A DNA stretch of 64,000 bases from Diacronema lutheri. Lineage: Eukaryota; Haptophyta; Pavlovophyceae; Pavlovales; Pavlovaceae. Both the position numbers and the translations under genes were made by a program. The notes under the pieces were generated by a model that ran no database searches, was not told where the DNA came from, and saw nothing but the letters and a program-made list of their open reading frames with translations. The DNA is taken from contig JAGTXO010000080.1 in assembly GCA_019448385.1 (NCBI GenBank), forward strand, positions 29,271 to 93,270, written 5' to 3'. Below are positions 18,401-28,974 of this stretch, piece after piece. Every line of letters begins with the position of its first letter. The stretch's first letter is position 1.

Positions 18401-20582
18401 GCGGCGGCGGCGGCGCGCCGGGCGGTGTGGCCTTCGACTGTCGCTGCTGCGAGTGCAGCTGCGGCCGCTGCGGCCGCTGCCGCTGCTGCGGCGGCTGCTT
18501 CGCGGCCGATGCGTGGCGCGCGTCGACGAGCGGCGTGTGCGCCGCCGCATCGTCGCTCCTGCGCGCTCGGCGCTCGCCAGGCGGCTGCGGCGCTCCGTGG
18601 ATCATGCGCAGCTCGTCGCGCGCCTTGGCCGCAGCCTCCTCCAGCACGGCGGTCGTCTCGCTCGCGCCTCGGACGGCGAAAGCGGCGCACGTTGCGCTCG
18701 TGCGCAGACCGCGCTCGGCGCAGCCTCTCGCGCCCCGCCCGTCTGTGCGGCCGTCTTTCGCGCCGTCGCTGTCGTCGCCGAGCGCGCGCGCAGCGTGCGA
18801 GCGCCGCGCCGCGCTCTGCAGTCGCTCGGCAAACTCGATGGCGCGCGCCATTGCGCGCGCGTGCCGCGCCTGCTGCGCATACTCGCCCGCGCGCGTCACG
18901 GCGAACGCTGTGACGCGCGCGCGCACGCGCGGGAAGGCGCGCATGAGGAGAAGAAAGTCGGTCAAGCTCAGCTCAAAGATCTCGGCAGAGGTGACAGCGA
19001 CATGGGCGATGGGCTCGCGCGCTGCGCGCTCGAGCGTCTGTCGCGCCGTCGCTCCGGGCTGCTTTGGCGCGCCGGCGGGCGGCGCATCCATGTAGAGCGC
19101 GGCGAGCGCAACGACGATGCCAAAGTGGTCGCCGACGCTCATATCGCGAAGCACGACGCCGCGCACGCGGACCTGCACCCTGCCGCGGTGGACGAAGAAG
19201 ACGCCGCGCGGCATGGAGTTTGCATGCATCCGCTCGTCGACTGCCTCCGCCGGCATGTAGAGGCCGAGCGTGAGGCGCGACGCGAGGGTGCGGTCAAAGC
19301 CCTCGTCCGCGTTCGCGAGCCACGGCACCGGCCGCAGCGTGCTCGACGAGAGCGCGAGGAGGACGTCGATGCGCAGGCCCTCGGGCAAGCAGTGGAGCGC
19401 CTCGATGCCGTTCGCCGCGCCGCGTCGGGACGACCAGAGGAAGTCAAAGTAGGCGTTGGAGCGCGACTCGAGCGCGCCCGCGTCGCGCTGCGTACGCAAC
19501 ATCCGCTGTGTGCGCACGACGCGCCCACGGAAGGCGAGCTGCGGGCTCGCGCCCTCGGCGACGAGCGACGCGACAGAGGCAACGACGGTGCCGTACACGA
19601 ATACGCCGGCGGTCATCGTCGACAACGAGAAGACGTGCTCGTGCATTCGCTCGGGCACCTCGCCGCTCACGAGGCCGGTCATCATCCCGACGCTCCAGTA
19701 GAGGCACATGAAGTAGCGCCGCTCGAGCGGATAGCCGTGCATGGCGGCGGGGGCGGCCCACGCCGTCTCGCCAAATCCCGAGAGGAGCGAGACGAGGAAC
19801 CAACCGCACGCGCCGAGGTGGAAGAGTAGCAGCGTGAGGAGTCCGAGCCGGACGATCCGGAGAAGGTGGTCGCGCAGGCCGAGGACGGGCGCGGCAATGT
19901 CGAGGTTGGCGAGCGCACGCACGCGGAGGAGACGCGGAACGCGCGAGAGCGGCGAGGTGGGCGGGGGTAGCAACGACGAGCCAAGCCGCGCCGCGAGCCA
20001 CAGCAGCCCATCGAGCGGCAGCGCCGACGTGACGTCGAGCACGAACCACGAGCGCAGGTAACGTGCGCCGACGGCGCGCGGGTCGCTCACCTTGTTGCCG
20101 AGCACGCGCGCGCTCGTGCGGAAGTGGAGCGCAATGTCGAGCCAGAGGAGCGCGTCGAGCAGGTGCTCGACGTTGCCGAGCGTGCCGGCGGTACCCAAAT
20201 CGAATCCGACGCGCATCGGCACGAGCACCCAGTGCGCCAGCTGGACAACGCCCTGCGCAAAGGCCCACGCGCGCATTGCGCGCGTGTCGGGGTCGAGCAT
20301 GAAGCGGGGCTGAGCGCCGGCACCGGCGCCGTGGCCCTTCATCAGGCCTTGCATCTTGCTCGCGAGCATGGCGCGTTCGTTGTCCAGCCCGCCGTCGCTT
20401 GCCGTCGACACACCACGCCGGAAGAGCAGATCGCCGACGACGCTCGACTTTGTGCTCGCGCGGCGGATCCACGGCGGCGCCCAACCGCTGATAGAGCCGC
20501 GCACGCCGCCGGCCTTGGTAGAAAAGCGCCGGCCTGCGCTCGCCACCGACGTTCGGCCCCCGCTGATCTCGACGCCTGCCAT
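15465..20582 (-). CDS. tandem two-repeat CNG/HCN-type cation channel with cyclic-nucleotide-binding domains
   Basis: One large exon (20582-16563) plus 3' exons 16443 to about 16,390, about 16,360-16247, 16112-15983 and 15805-15465. The protein holds two complete channel units in one chain. Unit 1 has S1-S6 from about residue 100, a pore region around FMCLYWSVGMMTGLVSGEVP and a CNB-like domain (NSMPRGVFFVHRGRVQVRVR). Unit 2 has S1-S6 from WVSLLCALLAYHALTTPFML, a pore around RCLFWGLAGISGLGVRDEPS, a C-linker, and a CNB domain (GYPQGEFLIHK, then TIGSEMYFVLSGQVEVVIHG, then RAASIRAATACEVLVLSRDA). A 350-residue Arg/Gln/Pro-rich linker separates the units. Intron 1 (16562-16444) is GC-AG. In the second CNB domain, the segment that should hold the FGE phosphate-binding motif is absent and a TAG appears in frame at about 16,388. 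Confidence 0.78.
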
Positions 20583-20717
20583 ACCTTTCGGAACGCGGGG
20601 TTGAGGGAGCGACCGGCGGCTGGCAGGGAACGGGGGTTAGTTTGTGGTCGCCCTTCGCGTGGGGTGGCAAGGAAAAAAGATGAGTGAAAAATACACTTTT
20701 GAGCCACTTCTTGCGGT

Positions 20718-21438
20718 ATGGTTTTAGTCCTTTTATTAGCAACGGGAATGGGAACATCTGATAGCTGCGAGTCGTTGCGACCGATGGGGGGCCGGTCCGT
20801 CATCGAGGGCACGCTGTGCACACCGGCCTTCACGCGAAACAACGACCTGCGCGGGTACGAGCGATCGGAGCACAACCTGCACGTCTGCCAGCCTCCGGGT
20901 TGCGACGAGGCGTACACGCGCTCGGACCGCCTCTCCAAGCACATGCGCGCCGTGCACGTGGGCGTGCGGCCGCACCAGTGCCCCATTTGCGCGTGCGAGG
21001 TCGCCTTCTCGTGCACCGACGACCTGCGCGCGCACGTGCGCCGCGAACACAGGCTCGAGCGCCTGCCCACGTGCGAGGCACCCAGCTGCGGCCGCACGTC
21101 ATTTACGGCCGCTCTGCACGCGCTGCACGTCAAGGTCGCGCACCAGCGCGAGCGGCCGTTTGTATGCCCGCACACAAACGGCGGCCGCGCGTATAACTAC
21201 GTCGGCCAATTTGTCGTGCACGACCGCCTCGCGTACCGGCAAGAGGTTTTGTTCAAGAGCGCACACGCCGGTTGCGGCCATCGTTTCGGAGTGCACTGCG
21301 CGCTTAGCCTCCACGAGGGGCGCATGCACGCGCAGTCGGGGACCAACGGCGATGGTGGTGGCGGAGGCGAGGGCGGTGGCGGCTGCGGTGGCGGAGGCGA
21401 AGGCGGTGGCGGCTGCGGTGGCGGAGATGAAAGCGGTT

Positions 21439-21488
<50 letters not shown>

Positions 21489-24246
21489 ACCGGCGGCGGC
21501 GGCGGCGGCGGCACCGGCGGCGGCGGCAGCGGCAGCGGCGGCGGCGGCGGCGGCAGCGGCAGCGGCAGCGGCAGCGGCGGCGGCGGCAGCGGCAGTGGCA
21601 GCAGCGGCGACAGCGTCAGTGACAGCGACAGCGACAGTGACAGCGACAGTGACAGCGATTACTATGAGGCTGCGCCGCACGCCGCGCGCGCACGCGGCAG
21701 CAAAAAGGTGCGCTCAGGCGGAGACGGTGGTTATAGGCGGGGCGGTGCGCGCGGCAGCTTTCCGTGCACAGTGCGCGGCTGCGCGCGCATTTTTCCTTTC
21801 AGGCGCAATCTCGGCCGCCACGTCGCCGCTGTGCACGGCATCGCCCTCGCGGTGCGCGCCGAGCCGCTCCCGGCGGCTTGGCATCCGTGCGGCCCCCCTC
21901 CCCAGCTGCCCCCGGTGGCTGAGCATCCGTGCGTGGTGCCCCCCCAGCTGCCCCCGGTGGCTGAGCATCCGTGCGTGGTGCCCCCCCAGCTGCCCCCGGT
22001 GGCTGAGCATCCGTGCGTGGTGCCCCCCCAGCTGCCCCCGGTGGCTGAGCATCCGTGCGTGGTGCCCCCCCAGCTGCCCCAGGTGGCTGAGCATCCGTGC
22101 GTGGTGCCCCCCCAGCTGCCCGCGGCGGCTGGTCGGCATCCGTGCGCGTTGCGCGGGTGCGGCACCAGCTTGCCATCCGCATCGGGCCGGCGTGACTGCG
22201 GCAGCACGGGCTTCGATGGCAAGAAGGAGCACAGCAGTATCGAGCTGCACATTGAACCTAAGCTCAACGGCTTCGTTTGCCCATCGGCCACGCTCATTGC
22301 GCCGGCCGCGCCAGCCGCGCCAGCCGCGCCAGCCGCGCCAGCCGCGCCAGCTGCGCCGACCGCACCGTGCGCGCCGCTCGGCTCGGTAGTGCGTCGGCGG
22401 GCTGGCGCGCACGGTGCTGTCGCCGACGGTTGCGCAAACCGCACCGCTGCACCGCTGGATCGGGCGCGCAGTCCGCCCCTGTCGCCCATTACCAACAATG
22501 CTCGTCTTACAGCGCCTATGTACGACGGCGCGAGCACGGCGCGCGAGCTGGACGGCACCGGTGCGGCTGCTGCGGCCGCCAACCATTGGCCGGCGCGCGA
22601 GCTGGACGGCACCGGTGCGGCTGCTGCGGCCGCCAACCATTGGCCGGCGCGCGAGCTGGACGGCACCGGTGCGGCTGCTGCAGCCGCCAACCATTGGCCG
22701 GCGCGCGAGCTGGACGGCACCGGTGCGGCTGCTGCGGCCGCCAACCATTGGCCGGCGCGCGAGCTGGACGGCACCGGTGCGGCTGTTGCGGCCGCCAACC
22801 ATTGGCCGGCGCGCGAGCTGGACGGCACCGGTGCGGCTGCTGCGGCCGCCAACCATTGGCCGGCGCGCGAGCTGGACGGCACCGGTGCGGCTGCTGCGGC
22901 CGCCAACCATTGGCCGAGCGCGCAACCGGTGCGGCCAGCGCACTCGGGACTTCCAGCGCACTCGGGACTTCCAGCGCACTCGGGACTTCCCCTTCCTCCA
23001 GCGCACTCGGGACTTCCAGCGCACTCGGGACTTCCAGCGCACTCGGGACTTCCAGCGCACTCGGGACTTCCAGCGCACTCGGGACTTCCAGCGCATTCGG
23101 GACTTCCAGCGCACTCGGGACTTCCAGCGCACTCGGGACTTCCACTTCCAGCGCACTCGGGACTTCCAGCGCACTCGGGACTTCCAGCGCATTCGGGACT
23201 TCCAGCGCACTCGGGACTTCCAGCGCACTCGGGACTTCCAGCGCACTCGGGACTTCCATCACACTCGGGACTTATTTCCGAGCGCGCGCCGCACGCCGCC
23301 GTGCGCACGGCGCCTAGCCATGTCGCTGGCAACGGCATTGATAATGGCGCGGACGGCGCGATCGGTGGAGTCGGTGAGGACGTCGAGGTGGACGGCGGCA
23401 TGGGCCACCTCGGAGCCAAGCTTGGAGGGATCATCCCGGGCCTCGACGCCGCCATGCGCGAGCAGCTCGCCGAGTCCTTGGCCCGGCACATCAGCGACAG
23501 AGGCGCGGGTACGACGCTCGACGTGTTTCGGGAGAGGAACATCGACACGGACTGCCTCTCCGTCCTCGACATTCGCGTTCGGGCGGCGTTCGCGTATGTC
23601 CGCGCCGATGCCGACACCTCGGCACAGCGCGCCGCCGGCGCGGGCGACGCGGGCACGCCGGCGCCCAGCCCCGTGCGCGACGGGGACATGCTCGTGGGTG
23701 CGCGCGACACCGAGGCGGAGGCTGGCGCGATCGACGGGAGCGGCCAGCCCGGCGTCAACGCGCTCGCCGACTGTGAGCACACCGCAGCGCAGAGCGTTGC
23801 CCCAGCTCCGGCACGCGACGCGGCGGGCGACACACAGCCGAGCAGTGGGCTTGCCGCGCACGCCGGCGCTGCTGAGTTGGGTGCCCCGCACGATGGCTGC
23901 GGTGGGTGGTGCGACGAAGGCATCCATGATGGAGCGCGTGCCTTCAGGGCGCAGCATGCGCGGGTCTCGTGTGCTGCGCGAGAGACGCGGGCGGACGAGG
24001 GCGCGGCCGTGGGCGGTGGCGCCCAGACCGTGGCTGCGGGCTGCGCACGCTTCGTGACCCAGGCGGCACACGATGGCTGCGCAGGCAATGGCCCGGGCGC
24101 GCAGGGCATGGGCGCGGGCGCGGGCGCGTGTGGCGCCGTCGCGGAACCCGCGCTTGGAGGGGGCCACGATGGCGGATTTGCCGCCAGCCGGTGCGGGGAG
24201 AAAGGTGGCGGTGCGCGCGAGGCGCGGCGGGCGGAGAGGCCTGGAG

Positions 24247-24338
<92 letters not shown>

Positions 24339-26519
24339 GAGAAGGACGAGGCCAGCGAGGAGGAGGACGACGTCCGTGCCGACAACAAAGACCGCCATCA
24401 CGCGCGCGCGTCAACCACCGGTGCTGCCGATGACGAGATCACTCGCGCGAACGCGCAGTGCACGCCGTCGCGTGCGCTACAGTCGGAGCTCACGCCCTCG
24501 TTTCCTTCGCCCCCTTCGAGACCGGCTTGCTCCGATGCGACCTCGGACTATCGGATCGAGCCGGTCTCGAAAGTCGGAGCTCCCTCCGACGCAGCCTCCG
24601 CGCCGCGCGCTCGCGACGGCGAGGCGCGCGACGGCCAATGGGGCGTTGAGCGCGCATGCCGCGCGCGGCCGGACGGTTCGCACGCGGCAGGCGCCTGCTC
24701 GCCGCTCCTGCGCGCAGGCGTGCGCTCGGACTGCGCGCTCGTCGCTGCGTGGAGCGGGCGTGCCCTCTCAGCCTCTTGCGGCAGAGCGCCCGATGCGCTC
24801 GAGCCGAGCAACCCGCCGCTCGCCGCCAGTGCCGTCGGCGACGGTGGCACCAACGGCATTTGGGCGGCGCCGGGCGGCGCGGGTACCGGCGGCGGCGCGT
24901 CGTCGGCGGCGCCGCGGTGGGCGGGCGGCGCGGGCGGCGCGGACGGCGCGGCTGGGGCTTGGGCGACGGCTGGGGCGATGTCGTTTCGATCGGTGGCAGC
25001 CCCGTCAGAATTTCGCGCGAATCCGCCGCAGCCGCAGCAGCCGGCAGCGCAGCGGTCACAGCCGTGCGTTCGGCACGCCCCGCCGCCATTTGCGCACGGC
25101 TGCGCGGGCGCCGCGTGGAACGGTGCGGCACACGTGCCCGCGCCCGGCGCGCTGGCCAACGGCGCGGCGTTTGCGACGCTCGGCGCCGCCAGTGCGTCGC
25201 GTGCCCGTGCGCCGGGCGGGCCTGCGGGTTCGGCGGGCGGCGTGCGGGCTAGCGGAAACGGCGGCTTTGCGTACTGGTCGCAGGGCGCGGATGGCACATT
25301 CAGCTGCTGCTGCGCGCCCGCGTACGACGCACGTGCTAGCGGCCATTGTGCACAGCCGTCGCCGCATGCGTACGCGCCTCCGCCTGCTGCCAGCATGGCT
25401 GCGCCTCCGCCGTCCTGGCCGCAGCCGCAGCTGCAGCCGCAGCCGCAGCCGCAGCCGCAGCCGCAGCCGCAGCCGCAGCCGCAGCCGCAGCCGCAGCCGC
25501 AGCCGCAGCACTGCTATTGGGCTAGCTGCGTGCCTGCACAGGCGGCGCAGCCACACTGGCAGCAGGTGTGCTACGCCGCGCAAACGCAGCCGTGGGCTGC
25601 ATATGCACGCGACAATGCCACGTATCCGCAGCATGCCGCCTCGCCCAGCCGAGGGGCGCCATCGTGCCAGCAGCTGCAGCCCCCATCGCGACCCTCCCGA
25701 TCGCAACCGCGCCGCTCTCCAGCACCGCCGTGCAATTTTCGAACTCGCGCGTTCGACGCGCAGCCGCAGCTATGGCAACAGCCAGAGTCGGGGCAATGGC
25801 CGGCGCGCCGGCCGTGCGCACTGCAGTCGGCGTGCGTGCACGTGCCGCTGCCGCCGCCATGCTCACAGCCCCAATCGCTGCCGCCGCCGCAGCAGCAGCT
25901 GCCGCAGTCGCAGCCGCAGTCGCAGTCGCAGCCGCAGTCGCAGTCGCGCTGCCCGCTGCCCGTTCCCATCGACGCATGCCCGATGCGCACAGCTGAGCGC
26001 GAGACAAGCAAGGGCATGCACATCCCGCCATCCACGGCCGACGCCCCCGTGCCACGCGACAACCAGCTCACAGCGAGCGAGCGGATCTTCGCCGCATCTG
26101 AGGCGCTCGCCAACGCCATGGCGAGCAGCGACGAGGTGCGGCGCGGCGCTCGAGCGGACGGCGCCGGCGCGCTCGTCGCGTCGCCCACGGACGTGGAGCG
26201 GCTCTTGCAGTTACGCAGCGCATGCGAGGGCGCGTGGGAGGCGGCGTGGCTCCCGGCGTCCGCGAGGCTCGCTCGCGCCGACGCGCTCAAGCGCGAGACG
26301 CGGGCCGTTCGCGCGACGCACGCGGAGAACGACGTGCCCGTGCACGTGCCGCACGCCGGCAGGCCCGAGAGCTGCCGAACGGGCAGCGACGCGCCGTGTT
26401 TTCATTCGCTCCTCTCGTGCGTCGCGTGGTTCGCCGACGGTGCGGCGGTCGACGGCGCGGCGGATAGCGTGGGGGGCGATGGGCGCGACCACGACTGCGA
26501 CGGCGACCGCGAGGCCTGA
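20718..26519 (+). CDS. repeat-rich C2H2 zinc-finger protein
   Basis: A single open frame of 1,933 codons. The first 200 residues hold C2H2 fingers, the best being CQPPGCDEAYTRSDRLSKHM followed by RAVH, CPICACEVAFSCTDDLRAHV, and CEAPSCGRTSFTAALHALHV; others are degenerate. After a Gly/Ser and Ser-Asp tract another good finger follows (CTVRGCARIFPFRRNLGRHV). The rest is mostly tandem-repeat protein: 14-residue PPQLPPVAEHPCVV units, seven 18-residue units, an 18-bp PAHSGL array, poly-Asp and Gln-Pro arrays. One globular patch (IIPGLDAAMREQLAESLARH) lies between. It is probably a nuclear DNA- or RNA-binding protein. Met 20,718 is the first of several candidates (20,745 and 20,784 also possible). 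It is divergent from the CNG-type gene across 135 bp. Confidence 0.7.
21896..22127 (+). repeat. 42-bp tandem repeat, about 5.5 copies
   Basis: A coding minisatellite in the zinc-finger gene, encoding PPQLPPVAEHPCVV. Copies are almost identical at the DNA level; the last unit is diverged. Confidence 0.9.
22299..22355 (+). repeat. 9-bp GCCGCGCCA-type tandem repeat
   Basis: A short array encoding Ala-Ala-Pro repeats in the zinc-finger gene. Confidence 0.85.
22539..22916 (+). repeat. 54-bp tandem repeat, seven copies
   Basis: Seven consecutive 54-bp units, each encoding ARELDGTGAAAAAANHWP, nearly identical, with one Ala-to-Val variant unit. The uniformity implies recent expansion or active homogenisation. 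Confidence 0.95.
22937..23272 (+). repeat. 18-bp tandem repeat encoding PAHSGL
   Basis: About 18 units of gcgcactcgggacttcca, with rare single-base variants and two short CTTCCA insertions. All changes keep the frame open. Confidence 0.95.
24247..24337 (+). repeat. (GAC)n microsatellite encoding poly-Asp
   Basis: About 30 consecutive GAC/ACG triplets, giving a long poly-aspartate run followed by Glu/Lys-rich sequence in the zinc-finger protein. Confidence 0.95.
25419..25508 (+). repeat. (CAGCCG)n hexanucleotide array encoding Gln-Pro
   Basis: A perfect or near-perfect hexanucleotide array in the zinc-finger gene. A weaker (CAGTCG)n array follows near 25,900-25,945. Confidence 0.95.
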
Positions 26520-26574
26520 ATGGGGAAACAATTCGTACAATTCCCGCAAGGGCCCCGCAATGGGAAAGGAATAA

Positions 26575-28974
26575 CTAGAGGCGGATGCGTTGCGTGTCGC
26601 GTGCGCGCGCCGCGCGCGGGCGCTCGTTCAACTCGTCCTCGGCGTGCCTGCCAAAGGTACCTTGCCGCGTGATCGACTGCTGGTCGGCGAGCTTGGCGTT
26701 GATCGTGCGCACCCATGTCGCCGCCGCCTCAGGCAGCTCGGTGCGGAAGACAAGGACCTCGCCGAGCCCGTGCGCGCACAGCACGCTGAAAGTTCGCGCA
26801 ACCTCCTCCAGCCTTCCCGAAGACGCGAGCCTTTGCAACCGCGACGCCCTGGTCGGCTCGTCGCGCGCGCCGGCGCGCGCTCGCGCCGCGCTCGCGCCGC
26901 GCTGTGCGCCCGGCTTCGACACCTCGCCCAGAACTGCCACCTGCAACTGGTCCAGCGCAAGGGCGCGCACAACGGCTTCGGCGCCCGGTTTGTCGTTCTC
27001 GGCTTTCGCCATCGCCGTGACGACGAGGCCTTGTCCGGAGGAGATGACGAGCTTGACCTTAAGGGCTTTGTCGGGGAGGAGGCCACGCAGGCGGGGGAGC
27101 ACCAGCTTGCACTGCAGCGAGCGCAGCCTGGGAGTGGCGGGTGGGAAAGAGGAAGGGGGAAGGGGGGGGGGGGGGGGGAAAGGAGCAGGGTTTGGACGAA
27201 AGCATGCGCGCGGCCCGCCGGTACGCCGCGTCCGTCGCCACACCCGATTGTGCCTCCGGTCGCGTTCCCGCCCACCCCCGGCCCCTCCAAGTGCCAGCGC
27301 TCACCAGTCCGCGTCGCCCCTGACGCTTTCAGCCGTCACCCGGTCGCCGAAGAGCTTGAGTGTCTTGGGCACGCCAGGCACGCCGCTCCGGCCGCTCACG
27401 CTGATGCCCGCAGCGGCCCGCTTGGCCCGCGCGAGGGTGCGTTGCTGGTCAAGTTTCAGCATGGCGTCGTGCAGGGCTCCGGTACGCACGCGGTCTCCGG
27501 ACACCCACCCCGAGATCGAGCCGCAGAGGGGCTGCGCGCGATGGCGGTCGCCGCACATTGGCCGGGCGGCGGGCAGCCGGCGCGTGTCAGCGCGTGGCGC
27601 GCACTGGAACGAACGAGCGCCATGCTGCCGTTTCGCGCACGGCACGACAGCATGGCGCCTCTGGTCCGACCCCGCCACGCGTGCCACTTCCCACCGCGCG
27701 CGCGCGCGCGCGGCGGCGTAGCGGCGCGCGCCTCGATGTCAATGATGCCGGGAGGCAAGAGCAGCTCGAGCGGCAGGTCGCGGTGCAGCGCGCGCGCGAG
27801 GTCCTGCACGAGCTCGCGCATCAAGGCCTCGACGAGCACAAGCTTTGCGCGCTGTTCGACAGACGCGGCCGAATCGCCGCCGTCCGACCGCCCGTCACCC
27901 ACCTCGCCCGCGTCCGCGCCCTCGCCCTCGCCCCCGCCCTCGCCGGCACGGCTGCCGCCGCGGTCGGCGGGCGCGTCCTGCACGAAGACGAATGCAAACT
28001 CGCCGCCCTGTCGATGGAACGCGCGCGCGCGCACGCCCGCGGCCGCGAGCAAAGTAGACCTCCCCTCCAGGCCCGCGAGCTGGAGGGCGAAGACGTGCGG
28101 CCACTCCCAGCTGCCCACCGACGCGGGCGACGGCGCCTCGTCGCTCTGCCGGCGCGTGCGCTCGGGCCGCGCCGCCGCGTCGCTCACGCCGGGCGCGATG
28201 CCAGGCTGCACGGCGCGCGCCGCGAGCGCGAGCTGCGCGTACTCGACGCCGCTCAGCGGCTTGTCGCGCAGGCCGGTGCCTATGACGAGCAGGGCTGCGG
28301 TGGGCGGTTACACCAGTGGCGCGCAGGAGGGCGGGTGGGCGGTCCATGAGGCGAACGGCGTCGCCACCCTTCCGCACGCGCGCGAGCGCCGAGCGCGCGC
28401 GCGCCGCACCGGCTTTTTTCCAGGTGCGCTCGCTGATGGACGAGAGCACGTGCAGGTCGATGAGCGCGATTGCAAGCCTCACGTGCTCCGCCTGGATCGA
28501 GAGCTGCTCCAGGTAGAGACCGAACGCGGCGTCGTTGCACGTGAGCGTGTCCGGGTCGATCCAGACCGCGGCGGACGCGTCGGTGGGCGAGCGGACGGCG
28601 AGGGCCCACTCGACGCGGACGTGGTCGAGCGCCTCCTCGATCGTTTCGAGACGAGGCAGCAGTTTGGCCGGCGTGCCCAGGTTGAGCTCGATCCGCCGCT
28701 CGCGCACCGCGTGCCGCCACGCGTCGCCGAGCCGCTTGAGCTCGAGCATCTGCCGCGCGAGCGTGATGTCGGTTGTGATGAAGGCCTCCGACTTTGCAAG
28801 CTGCGTGATCGGCGAGTTATGCAGGTCGTGTGGGTCCACCGTCGCGTGCTCGCCAAACAGGTCGATGAAGAGCACCTCCATGCGCTGCGTGAGCGCCGTG
28901 AAGATGACATCCCACATTTTGGGATGCGCGCACTTGGACGGGAGAGTTGCGGCGGCGCATGGCGGCAGGTCCAT
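26575..28974 (-). CDS. hypothetical protein with PH-like C-terminal domain, four exons
   Basis: Exons 28974-28410, 28279-27732, 27531-27305 and 27127-26575 join in frame to 630 residues. Introns are GT-AG except the second, which uses a GC donor. The N-terminal 190 residues are helical (MWDVIFTALTQRMEVLFIDL; ALDHVRVEWALAVRSPTDAS). The middle resembles a PH fold (WEWPHVFALQLAGLEGRSTL). The C terminus has a second PH-like tail (LVFRTELPEAAATWVRTINA), with the conserved Trp in the last helix. It may be a membrane- or phosphoinositide-associated scaffold; that is inference. A poly-C tract lies in intron 3 (27,157-27,178 on the plus strand as G). The 5' end overlaps the first exon of the divergent kinase gene by a few bases if the farthest starts are used. 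Confidence 0.7.

Noticed and set aside
22539-23272. Regular tandem repeats as a CRISPR array
   Set aside because: Units are contiguous with no unique spacers, keep a reading frame, and lie in a eukaryotic gene.
21731-24388. Long minus-strand open frames of 885 and 510 codons opposite the zinc-finger gene
   Set aside because: They arise from tandem repeats whose unit lengths are multiples of three, so every frame stays open. The zinc fingers are on the plus strand.
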